From positions 1-46,590 of the forward strand of contig NZ_JABBPF010000036.1 of NCBI RefSeq assembly GCF_012927415.1: 46,590 bases of DNA, given 5' to 3'. Shown here piece after piece: positions 9,055 to 19,369 of this stretch (positions are counted from its first letter, which is position 1; the number at the start of each line of letters is the position of its first letter). The notes under the pieces were generated by a model that was not told where the DNA came from, searched no databases, and saw only the letters and a list, made by a program, of their open reading frames with translations. The stretch is from Polaromonas sp. (GTDB lineage Bacteria; Pseudomonadota; Gammaproteobacteria; Burkholderiales; Burkholderiaceae_C). A program made the position numbers and the translations under genes.

Positions 9055-9849
9055 GTGAGGATTGCGCTCGGTATCAGTTACGGCGGCTGCGCTTACCAGG
9101 GCTGGCAGAGCCAGCTTTCCGGCAAAACGGTGCAGGACAAGCTTGAACTGGCGCTGGAGAAGTTCGCCGCCCGTCCCGTGCGCACCCTTTGCGCGGGGCG
9201 CACCGACGCCGGTGTTCACGCGCTGATGCAGGTGGTGCACTTTGACACTTCTGTGCAGCGTGACACTTCGTCCTGGGTACGCGGCACCAACGCCTTTTTG
9301 CCCTCCGACATAGCAGTGCAGTGGGCCCGGCAGGTTCCTGATGAATTCCATTCACGCGCAAGCGCCATAGCCCGCCGCTACGCATATGTGGTGCTGGAGT
9401 CGCCGGTTCGCCCCAGCGTGGAAGCCGGACGCGTCGGCTGGGTCTACCGCCCTCTTGATGGCCGTGCGATGCAGCAGTCCATACCGCATTTGCTGGGAGA
9501 GCATGACTTCAGTTCATTCCGGGCGGCGCAGTGCCAGGCCAAATCACCCGTGAAGACTATCAGCCGGATTGAAATTTCCCGGCGCAAGGGGCCAGCTTCG
9601 GGATATTGGCGCTTCGAGTTCGAAGCCAATGCCTTCCTGCACCACATGATCCGAAACATCATGGGGTGCCTGCTGGCCATTGGCCAGGGCAATCACCCGC
9701 CCGAGTGGATGGCCGAAGTGGTTGCCGCACGCAGACGCGATGTGGCCGCGCCCACCTTCTCCCCCCACGGTCTGTATTTCCTTGGCCCGGTCTATGAAGA
9801 CCACTACGATTTGCCAGCGAGTACGGCGGCTTATGATTGGTTGCTATGA
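9055..9849 (+). CDS. truA: tRNA pseudouridine(38-40) synthase
   Basis: TruA converts uridines 38-40 of tRNA anticodon arms to pseudouridine. The 264-residue product begins MRIALGISYGG and has the catalytic aspartate D51 in AGRTDAGVHA, the FHSRASAIARRYAYVV segment, and the late FLHHMIRNIMGCLLAIG motif. Length is normal. The start is GTG with no strong ribosome site. It follows the FimV-like gene by 64 bases and its stop overlaps the trpF start (ATGA), a placement seen across Burkholderiales. Confidence 0.97.
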   Translation: MRIALGISYGGCAYQGWQSQLSGKTVQDKLELALEKFAARPVRTLCAGRTDAGVHALMQVVHFDTSVQRDTSSWVRGTNAFLPSDIAVQWARQVPDEFHSRASAIARRYAYVVLESPVRPSVEAGRVGWVYRPLDGRAMQQSIPHLLGEHDFSSFRAAQCQAKSPVKTISRIEISRRKGPASGYWRFEFEANAFLHHMIRNIMGCLLAIGQGNHPPEWMAEVVAARRRDVAAPTFSPHGLYFLGPVYEDHYDLPASTAAYDWLL

Positions 9850-10655
9850 CAGTTTCAACGAACAGGGAAGCCGTTGTCCGAAGCGCCACGCTGGCCTTGG
9901 CAAGTCCAGCCGCCTCGGACAGCGAAGCAGACGCAGCGACAAGCGGCGCATCTCGAACGCGCATCAAGATTTGCGGTCTGACCCGCGAAGCAGATGTCGA
10001 TGCGGCGGTAGCAGCCGGTGCGGACGCTATCGGCTTTGTCTTGTACGAAGCCAGTCCGCGGTATCTCACGCTTGAGCGCGCAGCCGAGCTAGTCCGCCGG
10101 CTGCCGCCGTTTGTGACGCCAGTGCTCCTTTTCGTCAACGAATCCGATACAAAAATAATAGCGGCCTGCGACCGTATTCCGTGCGCAGTGCTGCAATTTC
10201 ATGGTGATGAAACGCCTGAGGCCTGTCTGCGGGCGGGCCGGCCTTTCCTGCGCGCGGCACGCATCCCGCTGCAGGAAAACCCCGAGCCAGGCAGGCCCCG
10301 CTTTGATCTCTTAAAATACACGCAAGATTATTCAGCAGCCCAAGCTATCTTGCTCGACGCACATGTCGAGGGTTATGGCGGCGGTGGAAAAACATTCAAT
10401 TGGTCACTTCTTCCTCGAAACGTCAACGCTCACCTCGTTTTGTCTGGTGGGTTGACGCCTGCAAACGTGACCGATGGTATTTTGCAAGTCAGGCCGCGTT
10501 GCAAAACGCTGGCCGTTGATGTGAGTTCAGGCGTCGAGATTTCGAAAGGAATCAAGAGCGCCGACAAAATCAGTCAATTCGTCGCAGCCGTTCGCGTTGC
10601 CGACGAGCAACTTGCAAAGAATCCTATTCATCATGTACGACTATCACCAACCTGA
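9846..10655 (+). CDS. trpF: Phosphoribosylanthranilate isomerase
   Basis: TrpF isomerises phosphoribosylanthranilate to CdRP in tryptophan synthesis. I place the start at the ATG (9846) that overlaps the truA stop as ATGA, giving 269 residues. The barrel starts at about residue 39 with KICGLTRE; C43 is the expected catalytic cysteine. The catalytic aspartate lies in [10 protein letters not shown] near residue 230. The first 38 residues are an Ala/Ser-rich extension not present in most TrpF proteins. The 3' end overlaps trpB by 23 bases, suggesting translational coupling. Confidence 0.95.
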   Translation: MTVSTNREAVVRSATLALASPAASDSEADAATSGASRTRIKICGLTREADVDAAVAAGADAIGFVLYEASPRYLTLERAAELVRRLPPFVTPVLLFVNESDTKIIAACDRIPCAVLQFHGDETPEACLRAGRPFLRAARIPLQENPEPGRPRFDLLKYTQDYSAAQAILLDAHVEGYGGGGKTFNWSLLPRNVNAHLVLSGGLTPANVTDGILQVRPRCKTLAVDVSSGVEISKGIKSADKISQFVAAVRVADEQLAKNPIHHVRLSPT

Positions 10656-11901
10656 CCTTGCTGGCCATTTCGGTATTTATGGCGGCAGCTTTGTTTCCGA
10701 AACGCTGACCCACGCGATCAACGACCTGAAAGACGCCTACGCCAAATATCAGCATGATCCGGAATTCCTGGCCGAGTTCCACTACGAGCTGAAGCATTTC
10801 GTGGGACGACCCTCCCCCATCTATCATGCCGCGCGCATGAGCCGAGAGCAGGGCGGCGCGCAGATTTACCTCAAGCGTGAAGACCTGAATCACACGGGTG
10901 CGCACAAGATCAACAACACCATAGGCCAGGCGATGCTGGCGCGCCGCATGGGCAAGCCGCGCATCATTGCCGAGACCGGTGCCGGCCAGCACGGCGTGGC
11001 CACCGCCACCATTTGTGCGCGTTACGGCCTGGAGTGCGTGGTGTACATGGGCAGCGAGGACGTCAAGCGGCAAAGCCCCAACGTTTACCGAATGAACCTG
11101 CTGGGTGCGACCGTGGTGCCGGTTGAAAGCGGCAGCAAGACGCTGAAGGATGCGCTGAATGAGGCGATGCGCGACTGGGTCGCCAACGTCGACAACACGT
11201 TCTACATCATTGGCACCGTAGCCGGGCCGCACCCCTACCCCATGATGGTGCGCGATTTCCAGAGCGTGATCGGCATTGAGTGTCTGAGCCAGATGCCCGA
11301 AATGAACGCCGGCAAACAGCCCGACGCGGTCGTCGCCTGCGTGGGCGGTGGCAGCAATGCCATGGGTATTTTTTATCCCTACATCTCGCATGAGCAAACC
11401 CGGTTGATTGGCGTGGAAGCCGCAGGCGAGGGCCTCGACAGCGGCAAGCACTCGGCGTCGCTGCAGCGCGGCCTGCCGGGCGTGCTGCATGGCAACCGCA
11501 CCTATGTGCTGCAAAACGACGACGGCCAAGTGACCGAGACGCACAGCATCAGCGCAGGGCTGGATTATCCCGGCGTCGGCCCCGAGCATGCATTTCTCAA
11601 GGACATCGGACGCGCCGAGTATGTCGGCATCACCGATACCGAAGCGCTCAAGGCCTTCCATTACCTTTGCCGCACCGAAGGCATCATTCCGGCGCTGGAA
11701 TCCGCCCACGCAGTGGCCTACGCCATGAAGCTCGCCAAAACCATGCGCAGCGACCAGAGCATCCTGGTCAATCTCTCGGGCCGGGGCGACAAGGACATCG
11801 GCACCGTGGCCGACCTGTCGGGCGCCGACTTTTACTGCCGCCCTTCCTGCCACGGCCAGAGCATCAAGGGGAGCTCACAAGTAGTGGAGTTCAAGCCATG
11901 A
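10633..11901 (+). CDS. trpB: Tryptophan synthase beta chain
   Basis: TrpB condenses indole with serine to form tryptophan, using pyridoxal phosphate, in the alpha2-beta2 complex with TrpA. The 422-residue product starts [20 protein letters not shown]. The cofactor lysine is K92 in [20 protein letters not shown] follows, and the phosphate-binding loop is [10 protein letters not shown]. Upstream in-frame starts would only add non-conserved residues, so 10633 is preferred. The gene begins inside trpF and its stop shares ATGA with trpA. Confidence 0.98.
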   Translation: MYDYHQPDLAGHFGIYGGSFVSETLTHAINDLKDAYAKYQHDPEFLAEFHYELKHFVGRPSPIYHAARMSREQGGAQIYLKREDLNHTGAHKINNTIGQAMLARRMGKPRIIAETGAGQHGVATATICARYGLECVVYMGSEDVKRQSPNVYRMNLLGATVVPVESGSKTLKDALNEAMRDWVANVDNTFYIIGTVAGPHPYPMMVRDFQSVIGIECLSQMPEMNAGKQPDAVVACVGGGSNAMGIFYPYISHEQTRLIGVEAAGEGLDSGKHSASLQRGLPGVLHGNRTYVLQNDDGQVTETHSISAGLDYPGVGPEHAFLKDIGRAEYVGITDTEALKAFHYLCRTEGIIPALESAHAVAYAMKLAKTMRSDQSILVNLSGRGDKDIGTVADLSGADFYCRPSCHGQSIKGSSQVVEFKP

Positions 11902-12716
11902 GCCGCATTAAACCCACGCTGGACGCACTGCTGTCCCAAGGCCGCAAAGCGCTGATTCCCTACGTCACGGCAGGTTTCCCGTATGCCGACGTTACGCCCG
12001 AGCTGATGCATGCCATGGTCGCGGGCGGCGCCGACGTGATCGAGCTGGGCGTGCCCTTTTCCGATCCCAGCGCCGACGGCCCGGTGATTCAGAAGGCTGG
12101 CGAAAAGGCTTTGGCCCAAGGGGTAGGCCTGCTCCAGGTGCTCGATATGGTCCGCGCCTTTCGCACCCAGGACAACACCACACCAGTAGTGCTGATGGGT
12201 TACGCCAACCCGGTGGAGCGCTATGACATCAAGCATGGCGCGGGCAGCACCGAAAGCGCCTTCATCCGCGATGCAGCCGCAGCCGGTGTGGACGGCATGC
12301 TGATCGTCGACTACCCGCCAGAGGAATGCGTCGGGTTTGCGGCCCGGTTGCGCGCGCACCAGATGGACCTGATCTTTTTGCTCGCCCCCACCAGTACAGA
12401 AAAGCGCATGGCCCAGGTGGCCGAAGTCGCCAGCGGCTATGTGTACTACGTTTCGCTCAAGGGGGTGACCGGCGCCGGCACGCTCGACGTCAACTCTGTC
12501 GAAGCCATGCTGCCGCGCATTCGCCGGCATGTGGGCATCCCCGTGGGCGTGGGTTTTGGCATTCGAGACGCGGCAACCGCCAAGGCCATCGGCAAGGTGG
12601 CTGATGCTGTCGTCATTGGCAGCAAGATCATCCAGCTGATTGAAAACCAGCCCCGTGACAAGGTTGCAGCTGTCGCCCATGATTTTCTGAAAGAAATCCG
12701 GACTGCCCTGGACTGA
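11898..12716 (+). CDS. trpA: Tryptophan synthase alpha chain
   Basis: TrpA cleaves indole-3-glycerol phosphate to indole, which is channelled to TrpB. The 272-residue product ([20 protein letters not shown]...) carries the two catalytic acids at the classical positions, E49 in [11 protein letters not shown] and D60 in SADGP, and the phosphate-binding GVGFGIRD near residue 215. The start overlaps the trpB stop by four bases. Length is standard. Confidence 0.98.
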   Translation: MSRIKPTLDALLSQGRKALIPYVTAGFPYADVTPELMHAMVAGGADVIELGVPFSDPSADGPVIQKAGEKALAQGVGLLQVLDMVRAFRTQDNTTPVVLMGYANPVERYDIKHGAGSTESAFIRDAAAAGVDGMLIVDYPPEECVGFAARLRAHQMDLIFLLAPTSTEKRMAQVAEVASGYVYYVSLKGVTGAGTLDVNSVEAMLPRIRRHVGIPVGVGFGIRDAATAKAIGKVADAVVIGSKIIQLIENQPRDKVAAVAHDFLKEIRTALD

Positions 12717-12804
12717 CTTTTAGCGGGAGAAGCGCGGCGCATAATGGCGCCTTCCGCCCAACAAGCGCCGCTAATGCATGCCCGAATCAACAAGGATTGA
12801 CACC

Positions 12805-13677
12805 ATGTCTTGGTTAGAAAAACTCCTTCCCCCAAAAATCAGCCCCACCAACCCGACCGAGCGCCGCAGTGTGCCGGAAGGCCTGTGGATCAAATGTCCG
12901 AGTTGCGAGGCGGTGCTGTACAAGACTGACCTCGAAAAAAACCAGAACGTCTGTCCACAATGCAACCACCACCATCGTATTGGGGCGCGGGCCCGGCTGG
13001 ATGCGTTTCTTGATGCTGAAGGGCGCTATGAGCTGGGCCAGGAGGTGCTTCCAGTCGATGCGCTGAAATTCAAGGACAGCCGAAAATACCCCGAACGCCT
13101 GAAAGAGGCGATGGAAAACACCGGCGAAACCGATGCGCTGATAGTGATGGGCGGTGCCGTGCACAGTATTGGCGTCGTGGTGGCCTGTTTTGAATTTGAT
13201 TTTATGGGCGGCAGCATGGGCAGCGTCGTGGGCGAGCGTTTTGTACGCGGCGTCCATGCAGCGATAGAGCAAAAAGTGCCCTTCATCTGCTTCACGGCCA
13301 CCGGTGGCGCCCGCATGCAGGAAGGGCTGCTGAGCCTGATGCAAATGGCTAAAACCAATGCCGCGCTGACCCGTCTGGCCAAGAAAAACCTTCCTTACGT
13401 CAGCGTGCTGACTGACCCGACCATGGGCGGCGTAAGCGCCGGCTTTGCCTTTATCGGCGACGTCGTGATTGCCGAGCCCAAGGCGCTGATCGGCTTTGCC
13501 GGGCCGCGCGTCATTGAATCGACCGTGCGCGTTACCCTGCCCGAAGGCTTTCAGCGTGCCGAGTTTCTGCTCGCCAAGGGCGCGGTTGACTTTATCTGCG
13601 ATCGCCGCGAATTGCGAAAAACCGTGGCCAGTTCGCTGGCGATGCTACTCAAGCAGCCAGCCGATGCGGTGAGCTGA
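12805..13677 (+). CDS. accD: Acetyl-CoA carboxylase, carboxyltransferase beta subunit
   Basis: AccD and AccA form the carboxyltransferase that makes malonyl-CoA, the first step of fatty-acid synthesis. The 290-residue product starts [12 protein letters not shown]. It has the N-terminal zinc ribbon with C31, C34, C50 and C53, and the crotonase-like core with [18 protein letters not shown] and a [11 protein letters not shown] segment. An in-frame ATG at 12778 would add nine residues without family support. The 88-base gap from trpA contains CATAAT at 12740-12745, a possible -10 within an inverted repeat (GGCGC/GCGCC at 12736-12751). Confidence 0.97.
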   Translation: MSWLEKLLPPKISPTNPTERRSVPEGLWIKCPSCEAVLYKTDLEKNQNVCPQCNHHHRIGARARLDAFLDAEGRYELGQEVLPVDALKFKDSRKYPERLKEAMENTGETDALIVMGGAVHSIGVVVACFEFDFMGGSMGSVVGERFVRGVHAAIEQKVPFICFTATGGARMQEGLLSLMQMAKTNAALTRLAKKNLPYVSVLTDPTMGGVSAGFAFIGDVVIAEPKALIGFAGPRVIESTVRVTLPEGFQRAEFLLAKGAVDFICDRRELRKTVASSLAMLLKQPADAVS

Positions 13678-13953
13678 CGGAAAACGGCGTGCTTCGCGTG
13701 CCAAAGCTGCCGCGCTGCGCCAAAAATGTCGTGCTGACAGGACCGTCCTTGGCCTGCCGCATCAGCCTGTGGGGTGACGACCCGGGTCGCTCAAGCGCAC
13801 AATTTGAGCGCACGCTTGGCACATGCAGTTGCTGCAAGACAGGCACCAAGCCGAAAGAAACTCGCAAAAATTGGCGGTATTTGCTTGCCAAACCTGTCGT
13901 GAATAAATTGCCTGTGGGATGATGTGATTCACTGCAATTCGAAGCACCCTACC

Positions 13954-14628
13954 ATGTCCGAAGCTTTGACTTTAATGTCCCTTCCGCTCTTTCCGCTAGA
14001 CACCGTGCTATTTCCCGGCGGTTCGTTGCCGTTGCGGATTTTTGAGGTGCGCTACCTGGACATGATCGGCAAATGCCACAAAACGGGGGCGCCGTTCGGC
14101 GTGGTCTCGCTGACGGAAGGCTCCGAGGTTCGCAAGCCCGGAGACGTTTCAGGCAAAGGTGCCGTGCCCAGCGGCGACGCTTTTGCGCACGAAGCCTTCA
14201 ACCCGATTGGCACCCTTGCAACCATTACCGGTTTTGCTGTTCCCCAACCCGGCCTGATGGTAATTCAGTGCAGCGGTGTCCGGCGCTTCAAGATCACCCG
14301 ACAAGAGAAGCTGAAACACGGCCTGTGGATTGCCGATGTCACGCAGCTGGAAGACGAGCGGCCCGTGAAGATTCCCGACGACCTGCAAAAAGCCGCCGAC
14401 GCGCTGGGAAAACTGATTCAGAACCTGCAGGAACGCAACGTTCCATCCGATCAGATGCCGATGCTGGCGCCCTACCAGCTCGACGACTGTGGCTGGGTCG
14501 CCAATCGCTGGTGCGAATTGCTGCCCATGCCACCGGATCTTAAACAGCGCCTGATGGAACTGGACAACCCTTTGCTGAGGCTGGAGCTGATCTGCGACAT
14601 GCTGGAACGCACCGGCATTTCATTCTGA
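13954..14628 (+). CDS. LON substrate-binding domain protein
   Basis: A 224-residue stand-alone LON N-terminal (substrate-binding) domain protein. It opens with SLPLFPLDTVLFPGGSLPLRIFEVRY, the conserved LON-domain start, continues with GAPFGVVSLTEG and IGTLATITGF, and ends with a helical part (LMELDNPLLRLELICDMLE). No AAA+ or protease domain is present, so it is not the Lon protease; it may act as a substrate adaptor, which is inference. The ATG at 13954 is preferred to a GTG 30 bases upstream. The 276 bases between accD and this gene hold no convincing gene. Confidence 0.9.
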   Translation: MSEALTLMSLPLFPLDTVLFPGGSLPLRIFEVRYLDMIGKCHKTGAPFGVVSLTEGSEVRKPGDVSGKGAVPSGDAFAHEAFNPIGTLATITGFAVPQPGLMVIQCSGVRRFKITRQEKLKHGLWIADVTQLEDERPVKIPDDLQKAADALGKLIQNLQERNVPSDQMPMLAPYQLDDCGWVANRWCELLPMPPDLKQRLMELDNPLLRLELICDMLERTGISF

Positions 14629-14797
14629 AATCTTGCGGCAGACAGAACGGTACTTGGGGCAAATTCGCTTTTTGCATCATGCCGCCGGGAAAAATGCTTG
14701 CTTAAAACCTAAAATCGAAGATTCGGCGCTTTTGCCACTTTTTTGTTGGCATTGCGCTTGAGCCCTTGAGCAATCCTCTTTCCCGGAATACCGACCT

Positions 14798-16363
14798 ATG
14801 TCCAGCCAGCCGAATTCGCACACTACCGCCAGCATTGCCCCCGTTCACCAAGACGAAAACCAGCTCATGGTCGAGCGCCGCGAAAAGCTCAAGGTCTTGC
14901 GTGAAGACCAGGCTGAAGGCAAGGGGGTAGCCTTTCCCAACGACATCAAGCCCGGACACCGTGCCGAGGCCCTGTTTGCGCAGTACGGCCAGCTAAGCAA
15001 CGAAGAGCTGGAGGCACTGGCGGTAAAAGTTCATGTCGCCGGCCGCATGATGCTCAAGCGCGTCATGGGAAAAGCCAGCTTTGCCACCCTGCAAGACGCC
15101 TCGTTCGGCCCGTCCGGCGGCCGCATACAGCTCTACATCAACAACGCCGGCGTGGGCGAAGAAGTCCATTCGGCGTTCAAGCACTGGGACCTCGGTGACA
15201 TCATCGCGGCCACCGGTCTGCTGTTCCGGACCAAAACCGGTGAATTGTCGATCCACGCTGACAGCATCCGGTTGGTGACCAAAAGCCTGCGCCCGCTGCC
15301 CGACAAATTCCACGGCATGGCCGACCAGGAAGTCAAATACCGCCAGCGTTATGTCGACCTGATCATGGACGAGGGCGCGCGCAGGCGTTTCATGGCGCGC
15401 AGCAAGGCGGTCAGCGGAATTCGCGACTTCATGGTGGCGCATGATTTCCTGGAAGTCGAAACGCCGATGCTGCATTCGATTCCGGGCGGCGCCAATGCCA
15501 AGCCATTCAAGACCCATCACAATGCGCTGGATCAGGAAATGTACCTGCGCATCGCGCCAGAGCTCTACCTCAAGCGGCTGATCGTCGGCGGTTTCGAGCG
15601 TGTGTTCGAGATCAATCGCAGCTACCGTAACGAAGGCATCAGCGTTCGCCACAACCCTGAGTTCACCATGATGGAGTTTTACGCGGCGTGGTGGAATTAC
15701 ACCGATTTGATGAGCTTCACCGAAGCGCTGATCCGTGATGCCGCCCAGAAAGTCTGTGGCTCGCTCCAGCTGACCTATGCCGGCAAGCCGGTCGATCTGA
15801 GCCAGCCCTTTGAACGCCTGACCATTCGCGAAGCCATCCGCAAGCACACCGAGGCGGGCGAACAGGTGGACGACCCGGCCTGGCTTACCAAGGCGCTTAA
15901 AAAACTCGGCCTTAACGAGGATAAAAATCGTTTGTCAACGCGCTCGCTGGCGAGCTTGCAGGTGATGTATTTTGAGGAAACGGTGGAAGAAAAACTCTGG
16001 CAGCCGACCTTCATCTGCGAGCACCCCGTCGAAATCTCGCCGCTGGCGCGCGCCAGCGACACCAATCCCGGCGTGACCGAACGCTTTGAGCTTTACATCA
16101 CCGGCCGCGAGTTCGGCAATGGCTTCAGCGAACTCAACGATGCCCAGGAGCAAGCGGCTCGCTTCAACGCCCAGGTCGAAGCCAAAGACAGTGGCGACGA
16201 CGAAGCCATGTTCTACGACCATGACTTCATCCGCGCGCTGGAATACGGCATGCCGCCCACCGGCGGCTGCGGTATCGGCATAGACCGGCTGATGATGCTG
16301 TTGACCGACAGCCCGAGCATTCGCGACGTGATCCTGTTCCCGGCGCTTCGCCGGGAGGTCTAA
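14798..16363 (+). CDS. lysS: Lysyl-tRNA synthetase (class II)
   Basis: LysS charges tRNA-Lys with lysine. The 521-residue product has an N-terminal OB-fold anticodon-binding domain (about 70-180: [21 protein letters not shown]) followed by the class II catalytic core. Motif 2 is [30 protein letters not shown] near residues 265-290, and motif 3 is [15 protein letters not shown] near residue 490. The first 20 residues are a Ser/Thr/His-rich tail with little conservation. It ends 16 bases from a convergent phospholipase gene. Confidence 0.98.
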   Translation: MSSQPNSHTTASIAPVHQDENQLMVERREKLKVLREDQAEGKGVAFPNDIKPGHRAEALFAQYGQLSNEELEALAVKVHVAGRMMLKRVMGKASFATLQDASFGPSGGRIQLYINNAGVGEEVHSAFKHWDLGDIIAATGLLFRTKTGELSIHADSIRLVTKSLRPLPDKFHGMADQEVKYRQRYVDLIMDEGARRRFMARSKAVSGIRDFMVAHDFLEVETPMLHSIPGGANAKPFKTHHNALDQEMYLRIAPELYLKRLIVGGFERVFEINRSYRNEGISVRHNPEFTMMEFYAAWWNYTDLMSFTEALIRDAAQKVCGSLQLTYAGKPVDLSQPFERLTIREAIRKHTEAGEQVDDPAWLTKALKKLGLNEDKNRLSTRSLASLQVMYFEETVEEKLWQPTFICEHPVEISPLARASDTNPGVTERFELYITGREFGNGFSELNDAQEQAARFNAQVEAKDSGDDEAMFYDHDFIRALEYGMPPTGGCGIGIDRLMMLLTDSPSIRDVILFPALRREV

Positions 16364-16379
16364 AGTCGGAATCGCCGCT

Positions 16380-17564
16380 TCAGGCGAGTCCGTCTGGCCG
16401 CTTGACAACAGCACCAGGCGCTCTTTCAACCGGCAGCCGCAAATCGTCTAGATAGTCGCGTGCAATGTTGACGCTGCATTCGACGCCGATCATTTTGTAG
16501 CGTTTGGCCAGCCATTCTTTGGCGCAGCGCTTGCCCAAGTCGCGTAGCGCATAAATAAGGTCTGCCCCGGTCGAGGCCTTGCTGGCGGCGCTGTATTTCT
16601 CCAGCGCTTCGCCGCCATCAATGCGGTGCATCAGCACATCCTTGTACTGGGCGGGATCAAGCTTGCCCGCGGCCAGCAGGCGCTTGACGAAATCAATGGC
16701 GCGCATCTCGGCAACCAGGCCCGCATTGAACGTGATTTCGTTGACCCGATCGGCGATCTGCCCCGGCTGGGTCGGCAATTCGGCACGCTCGATGGGGTTG
16801 ATTTGCACCAGCATGATGTCGCGGCTCCAGCACTCGTAGATCAAGGGATGCAGCGCCGGATTGCCGGTGTAGCCGCCGTCCCAGAAGTGGTCGCCGTCAA
16901 TCTCGACCGCACGAAACACCATCGGCAGGCAGGCCGATGCCATGACCGCATCGGCCGTCAGGCGCTTGCCTGAAAACACTTCGGCCTTGCCGGTTCTGAC
17001 GCGCGTCGCCACCACAAAAACCCTGGGCGTGGCCGGGTGCGGCGCTGCCGCCAGCCGCTCGAAATCGACTTGGGACTCCAGAAAACCCTTGAGCGGGTTG
17101 ATGTCAAACGGGTTGCTCTGATAAGGCGATAAGGTGCTGGACCAGTAACGGGTAATTTCATCGCTCCAGGATTTGCCCGACCAGATCCCGTGACCCAATT
17201 GCCCAAACAGGACATTGAAAGGCGCGCGTTGCCAATCGGACAACGATTTGGATACCGAGGAAGACAAGGCCCCCATATCCACAATACCGGTCCAGAACTT
17301 GCCCAGCGCCTGCCTGGCAGCGTCATTTCGGCCGGTCCTCGACTGGCCCTGCGCCTGCGTCAGCCCGTGCGCCAGCACAACAGCGTTCATGGCACCGGCG
17401 CTGGTGCCACTCACACCTTCGATATCAATGCGGCCGTCTTCCAGCAATGCGTCAAGCACACCCCAGGTGAACGCTCCATGCGAGCCGCCGCCCTGCAGCG
17501 CCAGATTGACCAGCGGGCTGGCGCGAAGCGGATTTTTGTCAGCAGAAACAGTCGATTGATTCAT
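16380..17564 (-). CDS. Patatin-like phospholipase
   Basis: A 394-residue patatin-fold lipid acyl hydrolase. It shows the oxyanion GGGSHG at residues 25-30, the nucleophile S55 in GTSAG (53-57), and the catalytic aspartate D229 in DGG (229-231), so a complete Ser-Asp dyad. No signal peptide is evident, which suggests a cytoplasmic or injected enzyme; no secretion genes are nearby. Physiological substrate cannot be read from the sequence. It is convergent to lysS and divergent from the ygjP-like gene. Confidence 0.92.
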   Translation of the reverse strand: MNQSTVSADKNPLRASPLVNLALQGGGSHGAFTWGVLDALLEDGRIDIEGVSGTSAGAMNAVVLAHGLTQAQGQSRTGRNDAARQALGKFWTGIVDMGALSSSVSKSLSDWQRAPFNVLFGQLGHGIWSGKSWSDEITRYWSSTLSPYQSNPFDINPLKGFLESQVDFERLAAAPHPATPRVFVVATRVRTGKAEVFSGKRLTADAVMASACLPMVFRAVEIDGDHFWDGGYTGNPALHPLIYECWSRDIMLVQINPIERAELPTQPGQIADRVNEITFNAGLVAEMRAIDFVKRLLAAGKLDPAQYKDVLMHRIDGGEALEKYSAASKASTGADLIYALRDLGKRCAKEWLAKRYKMIGVECSVNIARDYLDDLRLPVERAPGAVVKRPDGLA

Positions 17565-17729
17565 GGCCCTAGGTTAGCAAAATATCGCCGACTGAACCCG
17601 AAAGCTGCGGTCGACCCTTTCCCTGCGTCAACGGACTGACGGGGCTAAGATTGCAACCAGCGACGCCCACCGAAAGTCAAATCGGCACAAATCACCCGAT
17701 TTATGGTCATTTCTGCCCCACGTCCAATA

Positions 17730-17763
17730 ACTATCGTCATAGTATGCTATGAAATTTATAGCA
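17730..17763. promoter_or_regulatory. Two adjacent palindromes upstream of the ygjP-like gene
   Basis: ACTAT-CGTC-ATAGT (17730-17743) is followed one base later by TGCTAT-GAAATTT-ATAGCA (17745-17763). Both have perfect arms. They lie in the gap between divergent genes, 12 bases before the chosen start of the ygjP-like gene. The second resembles a short GCTAT...ATAGC element that recurs between genes in Comamonadaceae. It may be an operator or a dispersed repeat. Confidence 0.45.
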
Positions 17764-17775
17764 ATACGGATTTCC

Positions 17776-18282
17776 ATGAAATACCTCACAGGCTACCCCG
17801 AAAGCCTCAAAGCGCAGGTGCGGCAGCTGCTGACACAAGGCCGGCTCGGCGAAACACTGCTCGCCAAATACCGCCTCGCGCACAATGTGCGAACCGACAA
17901 GGCTTTGTATGACTTCGTGATGGCGCTGAAAAACGATTTTCTACGCAACTCGGAACCGCTGTCGAAAGTGGCGTTTGACAGCAAGCTCCAGATCATTACC
18001 CACGCGCTGGGAACGCACACCACCGTGTCACGTATCCAAGGCAGCAAGCTCAAGTCCAAACGCGAAATCCGCATCGCGTCGCTGTTCAAGGAGGTGCCGA
18101 TGGAGTTCCTGAAAATGATTGCGGTGCACGAGCTGGCACACATCAAGGAAAAGGCGCATGACAAGGCTTTTTACCAGCTCTGCACCCATATGGAGCCGCA
18201 GTACCACCAGTACGAATTTGATCTGCGGGTCTACCTGACGCATATCGACACGGCCGGGAAGCTGGCTTGGCCGGCGGCCTGA
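17776..18282 (+). CDS. YgjP-type metal-dependent hydrolase
   Basis: A 168-residue protein of the YgjP/SprT-like zinc-metallopeptidase superfamily. The zinc motif HELAH is at residues 118-122 within AVHELAHIKEKAHDKAFYQL, and THMEPQYHQYEFD follows, closely matching E. coli YgjP by memory. YgjP has been linked to nucleotide pyrophosphatase activity, but a substrate is not evident here. An ATG at 17749 in frame lies inside a palindrome and would add a non-conserved segment, so I choose 17776. It ends 13 bases from convergent nagZ. Confidence 0.88.
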   Translation: MKYLTGYPESLKAQVRQLLTQGRLGETLLAKYRLAHNVRTDKALYDFVMALKNDFLRNSEPLSKVAFDSKLQIITHALGTHTTVSRIQGSKLKSKREIRIASLFKEVPMEFLKMIAVHELAHIKEKAHDKAFYQLCTHMEPQYHQYEFDLRVYLTHIDTAGKLAWPAA

Positions 18283-18295
18283 GCCTCCTCAAAGA

Positions 18296-19366
18296 TCAGC
18301 AAATCAGCCCCATCGCATGCATATAAGCCGGGTGCAGCATCAGCTCGTCCCAATCGTGGGCCGGGCGGGTCGGAAGCAGATCGAGCCGGCGCATTTCGCT
18401 GGACTCCAGCGCTTCCCACTCACCCTTGAGCAGCGCTTCGGCCATGCCGTCGAGCAACTCGTCGACTGGCTTGCCGCCACCCACCGACTGGTTGCATAGC
18501 AGCGCCATGTCGCAGCCCGCGTTGAGCGCAGCGACGGCGGCCTGGGTGTAGCTGACGTGCTTGCCGTCGATGACGCGAGCGCCAGCCATGCTCAGGTCGT
18601 CACTGAAAATTGCGCCGCCAAAACCAAGCTGGCCACGCAGGATGAAAGTCAGCCATTTTTCTGAAAAACCGGCGGGCCGGGCATCGACCCTGGGGTAGAT
18701 CACATGCGCTGGCATGACGCTGGTGAGCGTGGTGTTGAGCCATTCATAGGGTGCGGCGTCGTCGGCCAGAATCTTTTTCAGACTGCGTTTGTCGACCGGA
18801 ATGTCAGTGTGGGAATCAGCTTTGACAAAGCCGTGGCCGGGGAAATGCTTGCCGCAGTTGGCCATGCCGCTTTGCAGCAGCCCGTGCATCAGGCTTTTGG
18901 CCAGCAGCGTGACGACGCGCGGGTCGCGGCCGAAAGCACGGTCTCCAATGACGCCGCTTTCGCCATAGTCGAGATCAAGCACGGGCGTGAAGCTTAAGTC
19001 CACGCCGCAGGCGCGCAATTCGGCACCCAGCACATAGCCGCAAGCCGTGGCGGCATTGGTGGCGGCCAGCTGGTCCTTCATCCATTGCTCGCCAAGCGCG
19101 CGCATCGACGACAGGTGAGTCATGCCATCGGTTCGAAAGCGCTGCACCCGGCCGCCTTCGTGGTCAACGCAGATCAGCAAATCCTGGCGCACGCTTTTGA
19201 TGTCGGCGCACAGGTCTCTCAGCTGCTGGCGGTCTTTCCAGTTGCGACCAAACAGGATGATGCCGCCGGTGAGCGGATGCTTGAGACGGCGGCGATCGTC
19301 TTTGCCGAGCGACAGCCCTGCGATGTCGATGATAAGAGGGGCGTGTTCGGTAAGGTGGGGGGTCAT
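18296..19366 (-). CDS. nagZ: Beta-N-acetylhexosaminidase
   Basis: NagZ is a cytoplasmic GH3 glycosidase that removes N-acetylglucosamine from anhydro-muropeptides in peptidoglycan recycling. The 356-residue product contains the GH3 signature KHFPGHG (173-179), the catalytic histidine loop DSHTD (H186) and the nucleophile aspartate in SDDLSMAGA near residue 255. No signal peptide is seen, as expected. It is the last gene of the long minus-strand block, 3 bases behind acpS. Confidence 0.96.
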   Translation of the reverse strand: MTPHLTEHAPLIIDIAGLSLGKDDRRRLKHPLTGGIILFGRNWKDRQQLRDLCADIKSVRQDLLICVDHEGGRVQRFRTDGMTHLSSMRALGEQWMKDQLAATNAATACGYVLGAELRACGVDLSFTPVLDLDYGESGVIGDRAFGRDPRVVTLLAKSLMHGLLQSGMANCGKHFPGHGFVKADSHTDIPVDKRSLKKILADDAAPYEWLNTTLTSVMPAHVIYPRVDARPAGFSEKWLTFILRGQLGFGGAIFSDDLSMAGARVIDGKHVSYTQAAVAALNAGCDMALLCNQSVGGGKPVDELLDGMAEALLKGEWEALESSEMRRLDLLPTRPAHDWDELMLHPAYMHAMGLIC

Positions 19367-19369
19367 GGA

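Noticed and set aside
10140-10165. Another copy of the dispersed repeat in trpF (AAAAATAATAGCGGCC)
   Set aside because: Inside conserved coding sequence with normal translation; similarity is short and likely chance.
10624-11853. 409-residue minus-strand frame opposite trpB
   Set aside because: Mirror of strong codon bias in trpB; no ribosome site or recognisable motif.
13689-13922. 77-residue frame after accD
   Set aside because: No ribosome site, Cys/Arg-scattered composition and no family resemblance; treated as non-coding.
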